This document shows, one piece after another, positions 27,143 to 35,138 of a DNA stretch of 45,366 nt. A model generated the notes under the pieces. The model saw nothing but the letters and a program-made list of their open reading frames with translations, did no database searches and was not told the origin of the DNA. The stretch is from positions 1 to 45,366 of the forward strand of contig JAGOAZ010000018.1 in assembly GCA_017983675.1 (NCBI GenBank), given 5' to 3'. The position numbers and the translations under genes are program-made. How positions within the stretch are numbered: position 1 is the stretch's first letter; each line of letters begins with the position of its first letter. Origin of the DNA: Fluviicola sp. (lineage in GTDB: Bacteria > Bacteroidota > Bacteroidia > Flavobacteriales_D > Crocinitomicaceae).

Positions 27143-27171
27143 AAGCACTTTCAAATGAAAGTGCTTTTTTT
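27143..27171 (+). terminator. Terminator of the thioredoxin-like gene
   Basis: AAGCACTTTC and GAAAGTGCTT form a perfect 10-bp stem with an AAAT loop, followed by T's. Confidence 0.92.
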
Positions 27172-27174
27172 GTG

Positions 27175-27257
27175 TCATTTTGTAAAATTTTACGATTTTT
27201 TACAAAATCAAATCTCTAATTGTAAAAAAAGACAAAAATTTACAATAATTATTGATT
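27175..27257. other. Dyad-rich spacer between the two copies of the gene 3' end
   Basis: This stretch carries nested inverted repeats: the perfect 12-mer GTAAAATTTTAC, TTTTGTAAA paired with TTTACAAAA, and a further TTGTAAA/TTTACAA pair. It separates the two copies of the thioredoxin-like gene 3' end and marks the junction to the accessory region. It could be a recombination or protein-binding site; no function is shown. Confidence 0.4.
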
Positions 27258-27401
27258 GAAGCAATTGACCATCTCGCAACTAGAAGACTTGATGGACCGT
27301 TTGCAAAACAGCAAAGACGCACCGATCTTATTCCCTCCAGATCCGGAAGAGGAAGCTCATTAATACAGAGAAGTACTTTCGAGTGAAAGTGCTTTTTTTT
27401 T
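27258..27401 (+). pseudogene. Duplicated 3' end and terminator of the thioredoxin-like gene
   Basis: This segment repeats 27030-27171 with few changes. The coding part (last 34 codons and stop) differs at only two or three bases, and the reading frame is preserved to the same EEEAH end. The terminator is also copied (hairpin 27371-27394, one G:U). There is no start codon or promoter. It is a remnant of a former tandem copy or of an integration/excision event at the gene end. Confidence 0.85.
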
Positions 27402-27418
27402 GATATTAATCGACTTTT

Positions 27419-27823
27419 TTACTTGTAGTTTTTTCTAGTCAAAGTGATAATTGTTATAAACGAATACAAATAAATTATTAGATAAAAAATGTAAAGTTGG
27501 AACGAAGTGTCTTTATAAAAATCATATTCTTTATAAAGAAATGACAAATAAATTGTATCAATAATATCGGTAATAAGAATAATAATAATCGGAGAAATCA
27601 ATAGATAAAAAATCAAACTAATGATAAGATAAGTTTTAATTTCCTTGAATAAGAAATAAAACAAGGCGAAAAAAACGGAACAGACGATACCGAACAATAA
27701 AACCTCTGTGACATTATCACCTTTATTATTACTAAAAGCAAGCATCAGAGTAATTGCATATAAACTATATAGGAATGCTATTAAATGTGAAATAAAGAAA
27801 ATAATTCTTGTTGAATTTTTCAT
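27419..27823 (-). CDS. Small membrane protein of unknown function
   Basis: This 134-aa protein has four predicted membrane helices (IIFFISHLIAFLYSLYAITL; VLLFGIVCSVFFALFYFLF; YLIISLIFYLLISPIIIILI; FQLYIFYLIIYLYSFITII) and short loops. No family is recognised. It lies 9 bp downstream of the MORN/TPR gene and is probably co-transcribed with it. Base composition is clearly more AT-rich than in the left half of the window. Confidence 0.65.
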   Translation of the reverse strand: MKNSTRIIFFISHLIAFLYSLYAITLMLAFSNNKGDNVTEVLLFGIVCSVFFALFYFLFKEIKTYLIISLIFYLLISPIIIILITDIIDTIYLSFLYKEYDFYKDTSFQLYIFYLIIYLYSFITIITLTRKNYK

Positions 27824-27832
27824 AATTGAAAA

Positions 27833-28726
27833 TTATTTTTTCTTTTTACAGTATATGTAAATCATATCTTCATTATCAACAGATTTATCCCCTAATTGAG
27901 CTGCTTTATGAAAATCTTCACAAGCGCTTTTAGTTTGTTCAGGTGTAAGCTTTTCATTCCCATTAGATTTAGAAGTGTTCAAAATATTAATCTTTGCTAT
28001 TCCTCGATTGCGATATGCTTCTTTGTATTCACTATCAATTTCGATTGCTTTGTCGTAATCTTTAATAGCGGCTTCAAAATCTAATGAATTTGCTTTACAA
28101 ACACCTCTATTGTAATAGGTTATCGCAACAGTTGGATTACTTACAATAGCTTTATCATACAAAACAATCGCTTCTTTAAATTTACCTTTTTTAAGTAAGT
28201 CCATTGCTTTGCTGTTTAAATCAAGGAATTCTTTGGAATACGATTCTTTTCCATCAATGATGTAATATTGGGCAACTAATTTACCATTTTGATCATACTG
28301 AAAATAATCACCTTTTTCTTCACCATTAACAAATGTTAATTGCGCTTGTAAGTTTCCGTTTTCGTAATATATTTTCCAAATGCCATCTGATTTTCCAGAT
28401 TTCATCATTCCTTCTTGTTTTATTTTTCCATTTTCAAAAAACTCACTATTTTTCCCTTCATACACACCTTTTTTAAGCATCTTATCTTGACTAATGTTTC
28501 CATTTTCAAAATAGATTAATCGTTGACCATCTGGCAGACCGTCTTTTACTTCACATGTTCCCATTTTTTTTCCACTAGGAAAAAATTCGACAAATGTTCC
28601 ATTAAATTTCTCCTTTGTTTTTTTCGTAATCCAAACTCCATTCAATCGTTCCAATTCATTAATATTTGTTTGAGAAAATATAAATGAAGAAATAAAAATT
28701 GAGATGTAAAAAAGTACCTTTTTCAT
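27833..28726 (-). CDS. Secreted MORN-like/TPR repeat protein
   Basis: This 297-aa protein has a signal peptide (KKVLFYISIFISSFIFSQ). About five MORN/YwqK-type repeats follow (residues 40-160, for example GKSDGIWKIYYENGNLQAQL). Two or three TPR units come next (170-265, KGKFKEAIVLYDKAIVSNP and DFEAAIKDYDKAIEID), then a Sel1-like end. This is a scaffold for protein interaction, probably periplasmic. It is the first gene of a two-gene unit with 27419-27823. Confidence 0.8.
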   Translation of the reverse strand: MKKVLFYISIFISSFIFSQTNINELERLNGVWITKKTKEKFNGTFVEFFPSGKKMGTCEVKDGLPDGQRLIYFENGNISQDKMLKKGVYEGKNSEFFENGKIKQEGMMKSGKSDGIWKIYYENGNLQAQLTFVNGEEKGDYFQYDQNGKLVAQYYIIDGKESYSKEFLDLNSKAMDLLKKGKFKEAIVLYDKAIVSNPTVAITYYNRGVCKANSLDFEAAIKDYDKAIEIDSEYKEAYRNRGIAKINILNTSKSNGNEKLTPEQTKSACEDFHKAAQLGDKSVDNEDMIYIYCKKKK

Positions 28727-28819
28727 AATACACGTTTTTAATTTTTTGATAGTTTAAATTTTGTTGACCCTTCAATCTACAGGAACTTGAACGAAGTGAT
28801 AGTGATGCTATTTTAAAAT

Positions 28820-28969
28820 TTATTTATTCATCAAATCTTCCAGTTGTTCAGTATATTTTCTAATATCATCACGAATTTGAGCAGCACGCTCATAATGTTG
28901 ATTAAAAATTTCGGACTTTTTAAGCTCCGTTAATTCATTAATTTTGTTTATTAATTCTTGCTCGTTCAT
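28820..28969 (-). CDS. 49-aa UVR-motif-like small protein
   Basis: Reading from the ATG at 28969 gives 49 residues ending in LEDLMNK. The core EIFNQHYERAAQIRDDIRKY fits the UvrB/UvrC interaction (UVR) motif, with AA-x-x-RD-x-I in place. Free-standing short UVR proteins are known in Bacteroidota. Its ATG overlaps the stop of the preceding short ORF (ATGA), suggesting coupling. The alternative is a fragment of a larger gene. Confidence 0.5.
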   Translation of the reverse strand: MNEQELINKINELTELKKSEIFNQHYERAAQIRDDIRKYTEQLEDLMNK

Positions 28970-29094
28970 AGTTTATTTGTTTTTATTATTAATATTTTAT
29001 CAATTGAAATTTCGTCTACTTTAATCGCCTGTAAAATTATTTGTGTTTTTGTTTTTGCTAAATCATGAATTTTAGCGAAGTCAAAAAATTCCAT
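28966..29094 (-). CDS. Possible 42-aa ORF coupled to the UVR-like protein
   Basis: The ORF reads MEFFDFAKIHDLAK and ends IIKTNKL. Its TGA overlaps the next ATG by 4 bp. No homology is recognised. It may be the 3' part of a gene whose 5' part is the ORF at 29081-29185 in another frame. Confidence 0.3.
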   Translation of the reverse strand: MEFFDFAKIHDLAKTKTQIILQAIKVDEISIDKILIIKTNKL

Positions 29095-29185
29095 CAATCC
29101 AGATAACCATAGTTAATTCTGTCGTAGTCATACCATACATTACATCCAAAGAATTCGTTTTTGTATAAATTTCTTCTTTTGTCAT
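29081..29185 (-). pseudogene. Possible 34-aa ORF, perhaps the 5' part of a frameshifted gene
   Basis: The ORF begins MTKEEIYTKTNSLDVMYG and ends at a TGA directly after a run of six T, a common indel site. The +1 frame continues as the ORF at 28966-29094. Together they would encode about 70 aa. A frameshift or two independent short ORFs are both possible. Confidence 0.25.
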
Positions 29186-29235
29186 TTTAATCACCAAATT
29201 ATATTTGAATCATGAATCCCTACTCCCAACTGACT

Positions 29236-30558
29236 TTAAATACTGTTAATTAATAGATTATCATTGAACACTTTATTAATTTCAGTTATTAAATTTGTTA
29301 AATTTTTCAAGTTTGATTGTTCTGTATCTAATTCTTTAAGTTTAGAAAAAGGAATTTTTATTACTAATTCATAACCAAAGGAAATGTCAAATTGATTTTT
29401 ACCCGACTTTTCTATTTTATTTTGCCAGTTACATTGTTCTCTCCAGTTATAATCTAAACAGTTGTCAAATAAATTTTCAAGTTCAACCCAATCATTACCT
29501 CGTTTCTTTCGTCCAGTATATTTATTAAAATAATCTCTTGTGTAAAGATTCTCTTTCATAGAATTTTCTCCAAACCATAATCCAGTAAAATATTTTTGAA
29601 AACTGGTAAACTTTATATGATAGGTTTTTGATACTTCATATGCTTCATTAAATATTATAACTTGCTTGTTAAAGTTTGGATTTTTAGCGAACAATGAATG
29701 TCCTTGAGATTTTGTGTTACCTGGATAAATTGAAACGGTCAATTCTCCATCTTGATTTATATTAAATAAAATTTCTTGTGCCCATTTTTTTGTAAAAACA
29801 ATACCCTGTCTATCATTATAATGAAGTTTTTCAATTTCATTATTGTTTTTAGACACCTCAATGATAGCCGAATCTATTCTCCTTAAAATTGAATTTCTAT
29901 TGGTTGAATTTAATGCGTTAATTGGTGATTCAGGTAACCATCTAAAATTATGACTTTTAACTAATGCAACGAAATCATTAAGAAACCTATTTATGTTGCC
30001 TAATGATTTCTGAAAACTCAAAACTTTAACTGCTATTGACATTAATTTTGACCAGTTTAAGTCATAAGGTGTAATCAATTTTCCGTGTTCAGCTTCGTTT
30101 AGCGAAACTATGTTATTTTCATTTGTACTTATAACATTCAATATTTGGTTGTAAAGTTGTGCTGTACAATCAACACTATCTCTTTTGGCTTCTATAATTA
30201 AGTAAACCCCATTAATTTCAATAACTAAATCACATATTGGGTCGTATTTTCTATTATGATTTTTATCCCAAAAATTTCCAATAAAACTTTCACTTAATGT
30301 TATAGCAAAAATATGTTCAAAGTAATTTATTTTACTAGCTGATTTTTGTATGTCAATAGAAATTGAAGTTTCACTCTCTAATGACTCAAATAACTGACTG
30401 TAATAAATAGAATTTTTAAAAATTTCTTTTAAAACCTCATTTAAAAACATTGAATCTTCTTGAAGTGTAATTGCAAACGCTCTTGTTAAATCATTTTCTA
30501 ATTGATATGTTCTAAAAGTATTTGTATATGTTTTAAATATGTTTAAATGACTATTCAT
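29236..30558 (-). CDS. PD-(D/E)XK nuclease-like protein (440 aa)
   Basis: The N-terminal third carries a nuclease-superfamily pattern: ENDLTRAFAI (helix with conserved Glu), Asp110 in PICDLVIEI, then Glu123 and Lys125 in LIIEAKR, with Gln in CTAQLYNQI. This is the D...ExK order of PD-(D/E)XK enzymes. The C-terminal 250 residues are unfamiliar and may be a recognition domain. Type IIB-like restriction or anti-phage nucleases have this look, but no methylase or helicase partner is adjacent. Function is inferred from the motif only. AT content is high. Confidence 0.65.
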   Translation of the reverse strand: MNSHLNIFKTYTNTFRTYQLENDLTRAFAITLQEDSMFLNEVLKEIFKNSIYYSQLFESLESETSISIDIQKSASKINYFEHIFAITLSESFIGNFWDKNHNRKYDPICDLVIEINGVYLIIEAKRDSVDCTAQLYNQILNVISTNENNIVSLNEAEHGKLITPYDLNWSKLMSIAVKVLSFQKSLGNINRFLNDFVALVKSHNFRWLPESPINALNSTNRNSILRRIDSAIIEVSKNNNEIEKLHYNDRQGIVFTKKWAQEILFNINQDGELTVSIYPGNTKSQGHSLFAKNPNFNKQVIIFNEAYEVSKTYHIKFTSFQKYFTGLWFGENSMKENLYTRDYFNKYTGRKKRGNDWVELENLFDNCLDYNWREQCNWQNKIEKSGKNQFDISFGYELVIKIPFSKLKELDTEQSNLKNLTNLITEINKVFNDNLLINSI

Positions 30559-30680
30559 TTTTATACGTTTTTTCTGTTATAATAGCACCAACGGTACTAA
30601 GCTTCGTGACTACATATTTTCTATTTAAGTAAAAAGTTTAATGCGAAAATATAATCCCACTAAATCCTTTCATATTGTTT

Positions 30681-30699
30681 AACTGCTAGTACAGCAGTT
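30681..30699 (-). repeat. Hairpin overlapping the stop codon of the gene at 30698-31414
   Basis: AACTGCTAGTACAGCAGTT is a 7-bp stem with a 5-nt loop whose last bases form the gene's stop codon. Overlap of a GTTA/TAAC dyad with a stop codon also occurs at 45121. It may be the left end of a cassette-type unit. Confidence 0.5.
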
Positions 30700-31414
30700 A
30701 TAATTGCTTAAATTTTACATCTACAGTATTATTTACGGCTTGTATTTCTACTTTAAATTTCTTTGTTTTTTTGTTATTTCTACTGTCAAAAAACACAATT
30801 TCAACATTTAGATTTGGTTGTAATTCTTCGCCACCAAGAAGTTTTTCAGCTAATTTGATATGATTTTTTTCGTTAAAATTATATTTAGGTGCACAACAAT
30901 AAAAGTAAAATTTTGGTATTTCAACGTGTACTTTTCCATTTGATTCAATAAAACTCAATTTCTGACTTTCGGTTACAAATATTGGAAAATATTGATAATC
31001 ATCTTTTATTATTTTTTTTATTTCTTCTATATTGTAAATCCATTTTATTGTTATGTTTTTGCAAGTTCCAGTACCAGTATTATGTAAGATGAAGTAACTA
31101 TTTAATTCAGAAATTTTTTCATCTATTATTTGTGAAAAATTTAGATCTTTTTTATTTTCATAAATACTTTCTTTTTCTGTTACATTAAACAATGTAGAAC
31201 CAAAGTATAAATCTGGTATATTCACTGCAATCAACTGTTCGTAAAAATAATACAAGGAAATCGCAACAATTACACCACCAAATGAAGTGAAAAAATTAGC
31301 TATTTTATCATCATTTATTTTTTGCGTAAAATTTAAATTATCAGTTTCTTCCCAAAGAAATAATGTTATTAAGATTATTGTAAATAAAACTAAAATATAT
31401 GTTGTTTTTTTCAT
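30698..31414 (-). CDS. Protein of unknown function with two N-terminal membrane helices
   Basis: This 238-aa protein has spans at residues about 4-22 (YILVLFTIILITLFLW) and 43-62 (FFTSFGGVIVAISLYYFYEQL). A soluble beta-rich domain follows (about 85-238), with NVEIVFFDSRNNKKTKKFKVEI near the end. No family is recognised. It stands alone between two structured intergenic elements, as expected of a cassette-borne gene. Confidence 0.65.
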   Translation of the reverse strand: MKKTTYILVLFTIILITLFLWEETDNLNFTQKINDDKIANFFTSFGGVIVAISLYYFYEQLIAVNIPDLYFGSTLFNVTEKESIYENKKDLNFSQIIDEKISELNSYFILHNTGTGTCKNITIKWIYNIEEIKKIIKDDYQYFPIFVTESQKLSFIESNGKVHVEIPKFYFYCCAPKYNFNEKNHIKLAEKLLGGEELQPNLNVEIVFFDSRNNKKTKKFKVEIQAVNNTVDVKFKQL

Positions 31415-31440
31415 AGATTTTTTTTAAATAATTGTTGTTA

Positions 31441-31570
31441 ATGTTTTCGGGCTTTGCGTTCGGGCGGCTTTCGAAGCACAAAACTGTCTGCCAGCACGAC
31501 ATTTGATGCGAAGCACAAAGCTCCAAATTTGTACGTAACCCCGTTTGACGCAAAACCCGTGTTAACAGCC
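31441..31570. repeat. Long imperfect inverted-repeat element (attC-like)
   Basis: Arms GGGCTTTGCGTTCGGG (31449-31464) and CCCCGTTTGACGCAAAACCC (31539-31558) pair with a small bulge. Inside are two direct copies of GAAGCACAAA (31473 and 31510). It ends at GTTAACAGCC (31561-31570), which is the left bracket of the gene at 31577-32515. Length, dyad and GTTA end resemble an integron attC site, but the core bases are not canonical. Confidence 0.55.
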
Positions 31571-31576
31571 GTTTTT

Positions 31577-32515
31577 CTATCGTCTAATTTGTAAACCAAT
31601 TCTGTCATTGTCTATATACAAGTTTTTTTCGTGCTCCTTATTAGTGTCAAAAATGAATGGTTTAATTTCATTTGTAATACCGTCTTCTGCATAATCTCTA
31701 ATTGCAATTGGCAGAATTAATCTTGGTCTATAAAACTCAAGAATTTCAAAGTGCCAAAAATGTCTGTACGGAAATTCGTCAGGGAATAATTTCTCAAAAG
31801 GTCTATACGACAATTCAACTTCATAAAATTTTTCGCCCTGAATTTCTACTTCTCTATAGTTGAAATATTTTTCGTTTAAAAATTCTGCAAGTCCACTGTA
31901 ATATTGTCGAGTTAGTTTTTTCAATAATTCATTATCGTAAGGAACGCTGTCATTATATGGGTCGTGATATTTACATTGAACATTATTGTAAAGGTTATAA
32001 GAAACACAAGCGACAGAAAAATTAACAGGAATTCCGCCAGTTTGAGATTGTGCTTTGTGAGTTGTCATATTACCGTGTCCGCCAGAATAACCTTTTGCTT
32101 CGATAGCAAACATTGAATTTTGGTTGTATGCAAGTAAGTCAGGTCGTCCAACATTCAGTGGCATATTCCTTAATCTCATTGCGGCTTCATAGTTTACAGT
32201 AAAAATACTTTGGTCAATTCGTTTAGATAAATAGTCAGCGATTGCTTTACCTGCAAGATTTGAAAATTGTCCTTTTTCAGTTGGGTCGGAAAGTTGAATT
32301 GGAGGTTCCGAAAACTTATTGTTATTAAATGCTTGTCTTTGCAAATAATAGCTGTAATGAAAAAACATTGAAAGTGTCCGGATAAGTTTTTGCGGTCTTG
32401 GGGCAAAACCTTGTCCAGCAATTGCTAAATGTTTTGCAAAAGCAATTCGTGTCAAGTTGTGAGTTTGATTAGAAATTGTCCCTGCGGTGTCTTTATATTC
32501 TACTGTTAAATTCAT
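31577..32515 (-). CDS. PD-(D/E)XK nuclease-like protein (312 aa)
   Basis: The motif GRPDLLAY...MFAIEAKGY supplies Asp126, Glu139 and Lys141 in the D...ExK arrangement of PD-(D/E)XK nucleases, preceded by Glu110. The N-terminal 100 residues contain a helix-rich segment with FFHYSYYLQRQAF. The rest is unfamiliar. The gene is bracketed by inverted GTTARCAGCC ends (31561 and 32547) and preceded by repeat copy 1 with a -7 box. A defence or mobile-element role is plausible but not shown. Confidence 0.65.
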   Translation of the reverse strand: MNLTVEYKDTAGTISNQTHNLTRIAFAKHLAIAGQGFAPRPQKLIRTLSMFFHYSYYLQRQAFNNNKFSEPPIQLSDPTEKGQFSNLAGKAIADYLSKRIDQSIFTVNYEAAMRLRNMPLNVGRPDLLAYNQNSMFAIEAKGYSGGHGNMTTHKAQSQTGGIPVNFSVACVSYNLYNNVQCKYHDPYNDSVPYDNELLKKLTRQYYSGLAEFLNEKYFNYREVEIQGEKFYEVELSYRPFEKLFPDEFPYRHFWHFEILEFYRPRLILPIAIRDYAEDGITNEIKPFIFDTNKEHEKNLYIDNDRIGLQIRR

Positions 32516-32541
32516 TGTTTTGCTGTCGTCTTAAAATGGCT

Positions 32542-32776
32542 GCTAACTTATTTACTCACGCTACATCATAACTCACATCCACCCCAATTCAGGCAGCTAA
32601 GCGAAACGTTGCATCGTTTTTTATTCTTTTTTAATTCTATCCCAAACTTCATCCTCGCAAAAGTGCAAACAAAATGGTACAGCAAAGACAAAACGAGCCG
32701 AGGTGTGTGGGTGTTTAGAGAAATTTAGAGCAAATTGTGGTAAAGGGCTGCAATAATTTGTAGTAGAGCAAATATA
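32542..32776 (-). repeat. 235-bp repeated intergenic element, copy 1
   Basis: On the minus strand it opens with the -7 box TATATTTG (32776-32769), runs through a conserved block (CAGCCC..TTACCACAATTTGC, TCGGCTCGTTTTGTC, GCAACGTTTCGC) and ends at TAAGTTAGC (32550-32542), 27 bp before the ATG of the gene at 31577-32515. It accounts for the gene-free stretch between that gene and the sulfurtransferase. Copies 2 and 3 are at 39301-39534 and 42605-42821. Confidence 0.85.
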
Positions 32777-32882
32777 AAGAAAAATGTTGAGAAATGAAGT
32801 TGAAACAAGCTGAAAATGGTACGATTTCAGTAGTTGCTTTTTGATGCGGGTGCTGTATGCTTGTCGTTCAACGTTGTTCCAC

Positions 32883-33743
32883 TCAACGTGCAGTTGTCCC
32901 GATTGGTTGATTATTCCGACTCCACTCGCTCCAAGAACCGACGTATAGATTAGGGATTTCAAATCCTGCATACGCCAACGCGAGCAATGTATGACAAGCT
33001 GTTACGCCAGATCCACAATGAATAACAATGTTCGCTGGTTTTCTGTTGCCAAAATATGATGCGTAGGTTGCTCTTAACGCTGATGGAGAACGGAACAAGC
33101 CATTTGGTTCAAGATTCTCTGTAAATGGAATGTTTAGCGCCCCTGGAATATGTCCCGCAATTAAATCAATGGGTTCGGTGATTCCAGCATAACGTTCTTT
33201 TGCACGAACATCGACCACCAAATAATTTGGATGCTGCACTCGTGCTGCAACTTGACTCATGGAATAAGTTGGTAACATCCAATTGGTGTTGTTGAACGTA
33301 TACGAATCGGAGACTTTGTTGATCGTTACAACAGTTGAATTAATTGGGAAGTGACATTTTTTTGCCTGTTGGAATCCGCCGTTGAGTACTTGTACTTTTT
33401 CATGTCCGATGGCTTTTAGCATCCACCAAAAACGAGCGGCAGCATTGGAACCGTTGAACTCGTCGTACAAAACAACATGATGTTTGTTCGTGATACCAAC
33501 TTCAGACAAGGTTGCCAAAAATTGTTGAATTGATGGCAAAGGATGTCTACCTCCATGAGCGGGATCACTTTTAATTGCAGCTAATTGTTCGTTTAAATCG
33601 ATAAAAAATGCGCCGTCAAGATGTTCGTTTGCATAATTAGTTGATGCTTGTTTTGAATGACTGACATCAAAAAGCAACACCTCCGGATTTTTGTAAATCG
33701 CTTTTAATTCTTCCACTTCTATCAACGGACAAGTTGCCATCAT
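32883..33743 (-). CDS. Rhodanese-type sulfurtransferase (two-domain)
   Basis: This protein of about 286 aa contains tandem rhodanese domains. The first has VLLFDVSHSKQAST and HLDGAFFIDLNEQL, and ends near residue 135. The second has YLVVDVRAKERYAGITEPIDLIAGHIPGALNIPF and the catalytic Cys in IHCGSGVTACHTLLAL. The CGSGVTA loop is that of mercaptopyruvate sulfurtransferases (SseA/MST). I choose the ATG at 33743; the frame also allows GTG at 33782. GC is closer to the core genome than its neighbours, so it may be a resident gene or an older insertion. Confidence 0.9.
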   Translation of the reverse strand: MMATCPLIEVEELKAIYKNPEVLLFDVSHSKQASTNYANEHLDGAFFIDLNEQLAAIKSDPAHGGRHPLPSIQQFLATLSEVGITNKHHVVLYDEFNGSNAAARFWWMLKAIGHEKVQVLNGGFQQAKKCHFPINSTVVTINKVSDSYTFNNTNWMLPTYSMSQVAARVQHPNYLVVDVRAKERYAGITEPIDLIAGHIPGALNIPFTENLEPNGLFRSPSALRATYASYFGNRKPANIVIHCGSGVTACHTLLALAYAGFEIPNLYVGSWSEWSRNNQPIGTTAR

Positions 33744-33953
33744 CTTTGCTGTTTTTTCGTTTTTTTTTATTTCATCTGTCACGAGATGCTGTGCGTTTCA
33801 ACTACATGCAACTCAATTTTCAAGCTTATTCTTGATTTGGAAATCATCAACGTTTTATTTTTCTGTATTGAGAATGTTTTGATTGGTAGATTCAACCGAT
33901 AAATGCAATTTCTTGGTTAAACGTCATATTACTTTTTTCCAAAATTACAAAAA

Positions 33954-33965
33954 GGTAATATTACC
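33954..33965. promoter_or_regulatory. Perfect 12-bp palindrome GGTAATATTACC
   Basis: It lies in the 312-bp gap between the sulfurtransferase ATG (33743) and the GNAT gene (34056), flanked by ATTAC and ATTACTTTT half-copies. It is a candidate operator. Nothing else stands out in this gap. Confidence 0.3.
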
Positions 33966-34055
33966 CTATTAACCATTTTAAACTTTAACAGATAAGTATA
34001 CTTTAAAAGTAATCTCGACGAATAATCAGCTTTTAAAAATCGTAGTAGCGAAACT

Positions 34056-35138
34056 TTAAATACTGAAACCCTCGGTCCAAAGGCCATTGATATACAAATC
34101 ACTTATTTCGATGTTATCCATTGTGCTTTTTTTAGTTTTTTTATAAACGAAATTCATCGAATTGTTCACATGTCGAAATGCTCCCCTGGATTGAAATAAG
34201 TCATGTATTGACGATGCATAATCATTTTTATGACTCGCCCAATAAATTAAATGAGAAACCGAACCTTTTCCTTTCAAAATTCTTAAGAGGGCCATGAAAC
34301 TTTCTGTAAAATGTACTTGTTCTGGCACAATAAAATCGAGCAAATAGGCTTTTTTAGAGGTGTTATTCACTACGCCATAACCTACTAATTGTCGGTTAGA
34401 ATAAATGCCAATAATTTGGTAACGAGCAACAGGGTTATTGGTAATTCGCCAATTAATGTACGCTTCATCGAGTAGAAGTGTGGTGAAAGTGGGATGGTTT
34501 TTCTCCCATGTTGCACTCAGTTCTATGATTGCTTGTAAATTATCCGCTTCCTCAAGTGCAATAAATGCTGCGCTGTATTCCTTATTCGGTTTGGGAAGTT
34601 GCTTGCTTTTTAAGAGTGAAACAACTGCTTTTAATGAACTTTTAAGTTTATTTGTTAGCGATTGCTTTGAAGACCACGAGGAAATGAAGCTTTTTAAAAA
34701 GCGAATTTGTAATTCAGATTCATGAATAAGTCCGTCTACAACATCAAAGGCTAACTTTTCACGCCACACCTTACTTAATTCTGTAAATCCCCAAACAAGT
34801 TCCACTCCATCTTGTTCTGAAGTTTCAATTGTTTGAAGATACAAGGTTTCAAAGATTCCTTTTCCACGAAATGCTGGAAGTAAAAATGACGATTCGCTTT
34901 TGGCGGTCAAAACTTGTTTTCCGTGCGCTTTCAAAAAAATCGGAATCATTCCTTGCGTTGCTATGTACTGATCGTTTTCCTTTACGAAAAAAAGTCCCGT
35001 TGCATAAGCTTTGTTCTCATATTGCCAAGAAACAATTTCCTGCACATAAAAATCCCTGACATTTGCTGTTAAAAATGCTAATTGATTCGGATTTTCACGT
35101 GCTAATTTTTCTATTTTTAATTGATCTCTCTGAAGCAT
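34056..35138 (-). CDS. GNAT-superfamily N-acyltransferase
   Basis: This 360-aa protein has the acetyl-CoA binding motif FLLPAFRGKGIFETLYLQTIE (R-x-x-G-x-G/A type) near residue 85. A second GNAT-like half follows (residues 170-330, YINWRITNNPVARYQIIG), giving the two-domain form seen in Eis-like enzymes. The substrate is unknown. Its start overlaps the 3' end of the ceramidase-like gene by 22 bp, so the two proteins are translationally coupled and probably act in one pathway. Confidence 0.75.
   Translation of the reverse strand: MLQRDQLKIEKLARENPNQLAFLTANVRDFYVQEIVSWQYENKAYATGLFFVKENDQYIATQGMIPIFLKAHGKQVLTAKSESSFLLPAFRGKGIFETLYLQTIETSEQDGVELVWGFTELSKVWREKLAFDVVDGLIHESELQIRFLKSFISSWSSKQSLTNKLKSSLKAVVSLLKSKQLPKPNKEYSAAFIALEEADNLQAIIELSATWEKNHPTFTTLLLDEAYINWRITNNPVARYQIIGIYSNRQLVGYGVVNNTSKKAYLLDFIVPEQVHFTESFMALLRILKGKGSVSHLIYWASHKNDYASSIHDLFQSRGAFRHVNNSMNFVYKKTKKSTMDNIEISDLYINGLWTEGFSI

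Noticed and set aside
27143..27394. CRISPR-like repeat-spacer pattern from the two terminator copies
   Set aside because: There are only two copies, they belong to a longer duplication of a gene 3' end, and no cas genes are present.
32621..32971. 116-aa minus-strand ORF covering repeat copy 1
   Set aside because: Its N-terminal part reads the sulfurtransferase 3' end in another frame and its C-terminal part is the 235-bp repeat. In copy 3 of the repeat the same frame is broken, and differences between copies 1 and 2 are mostly non-synonymous.
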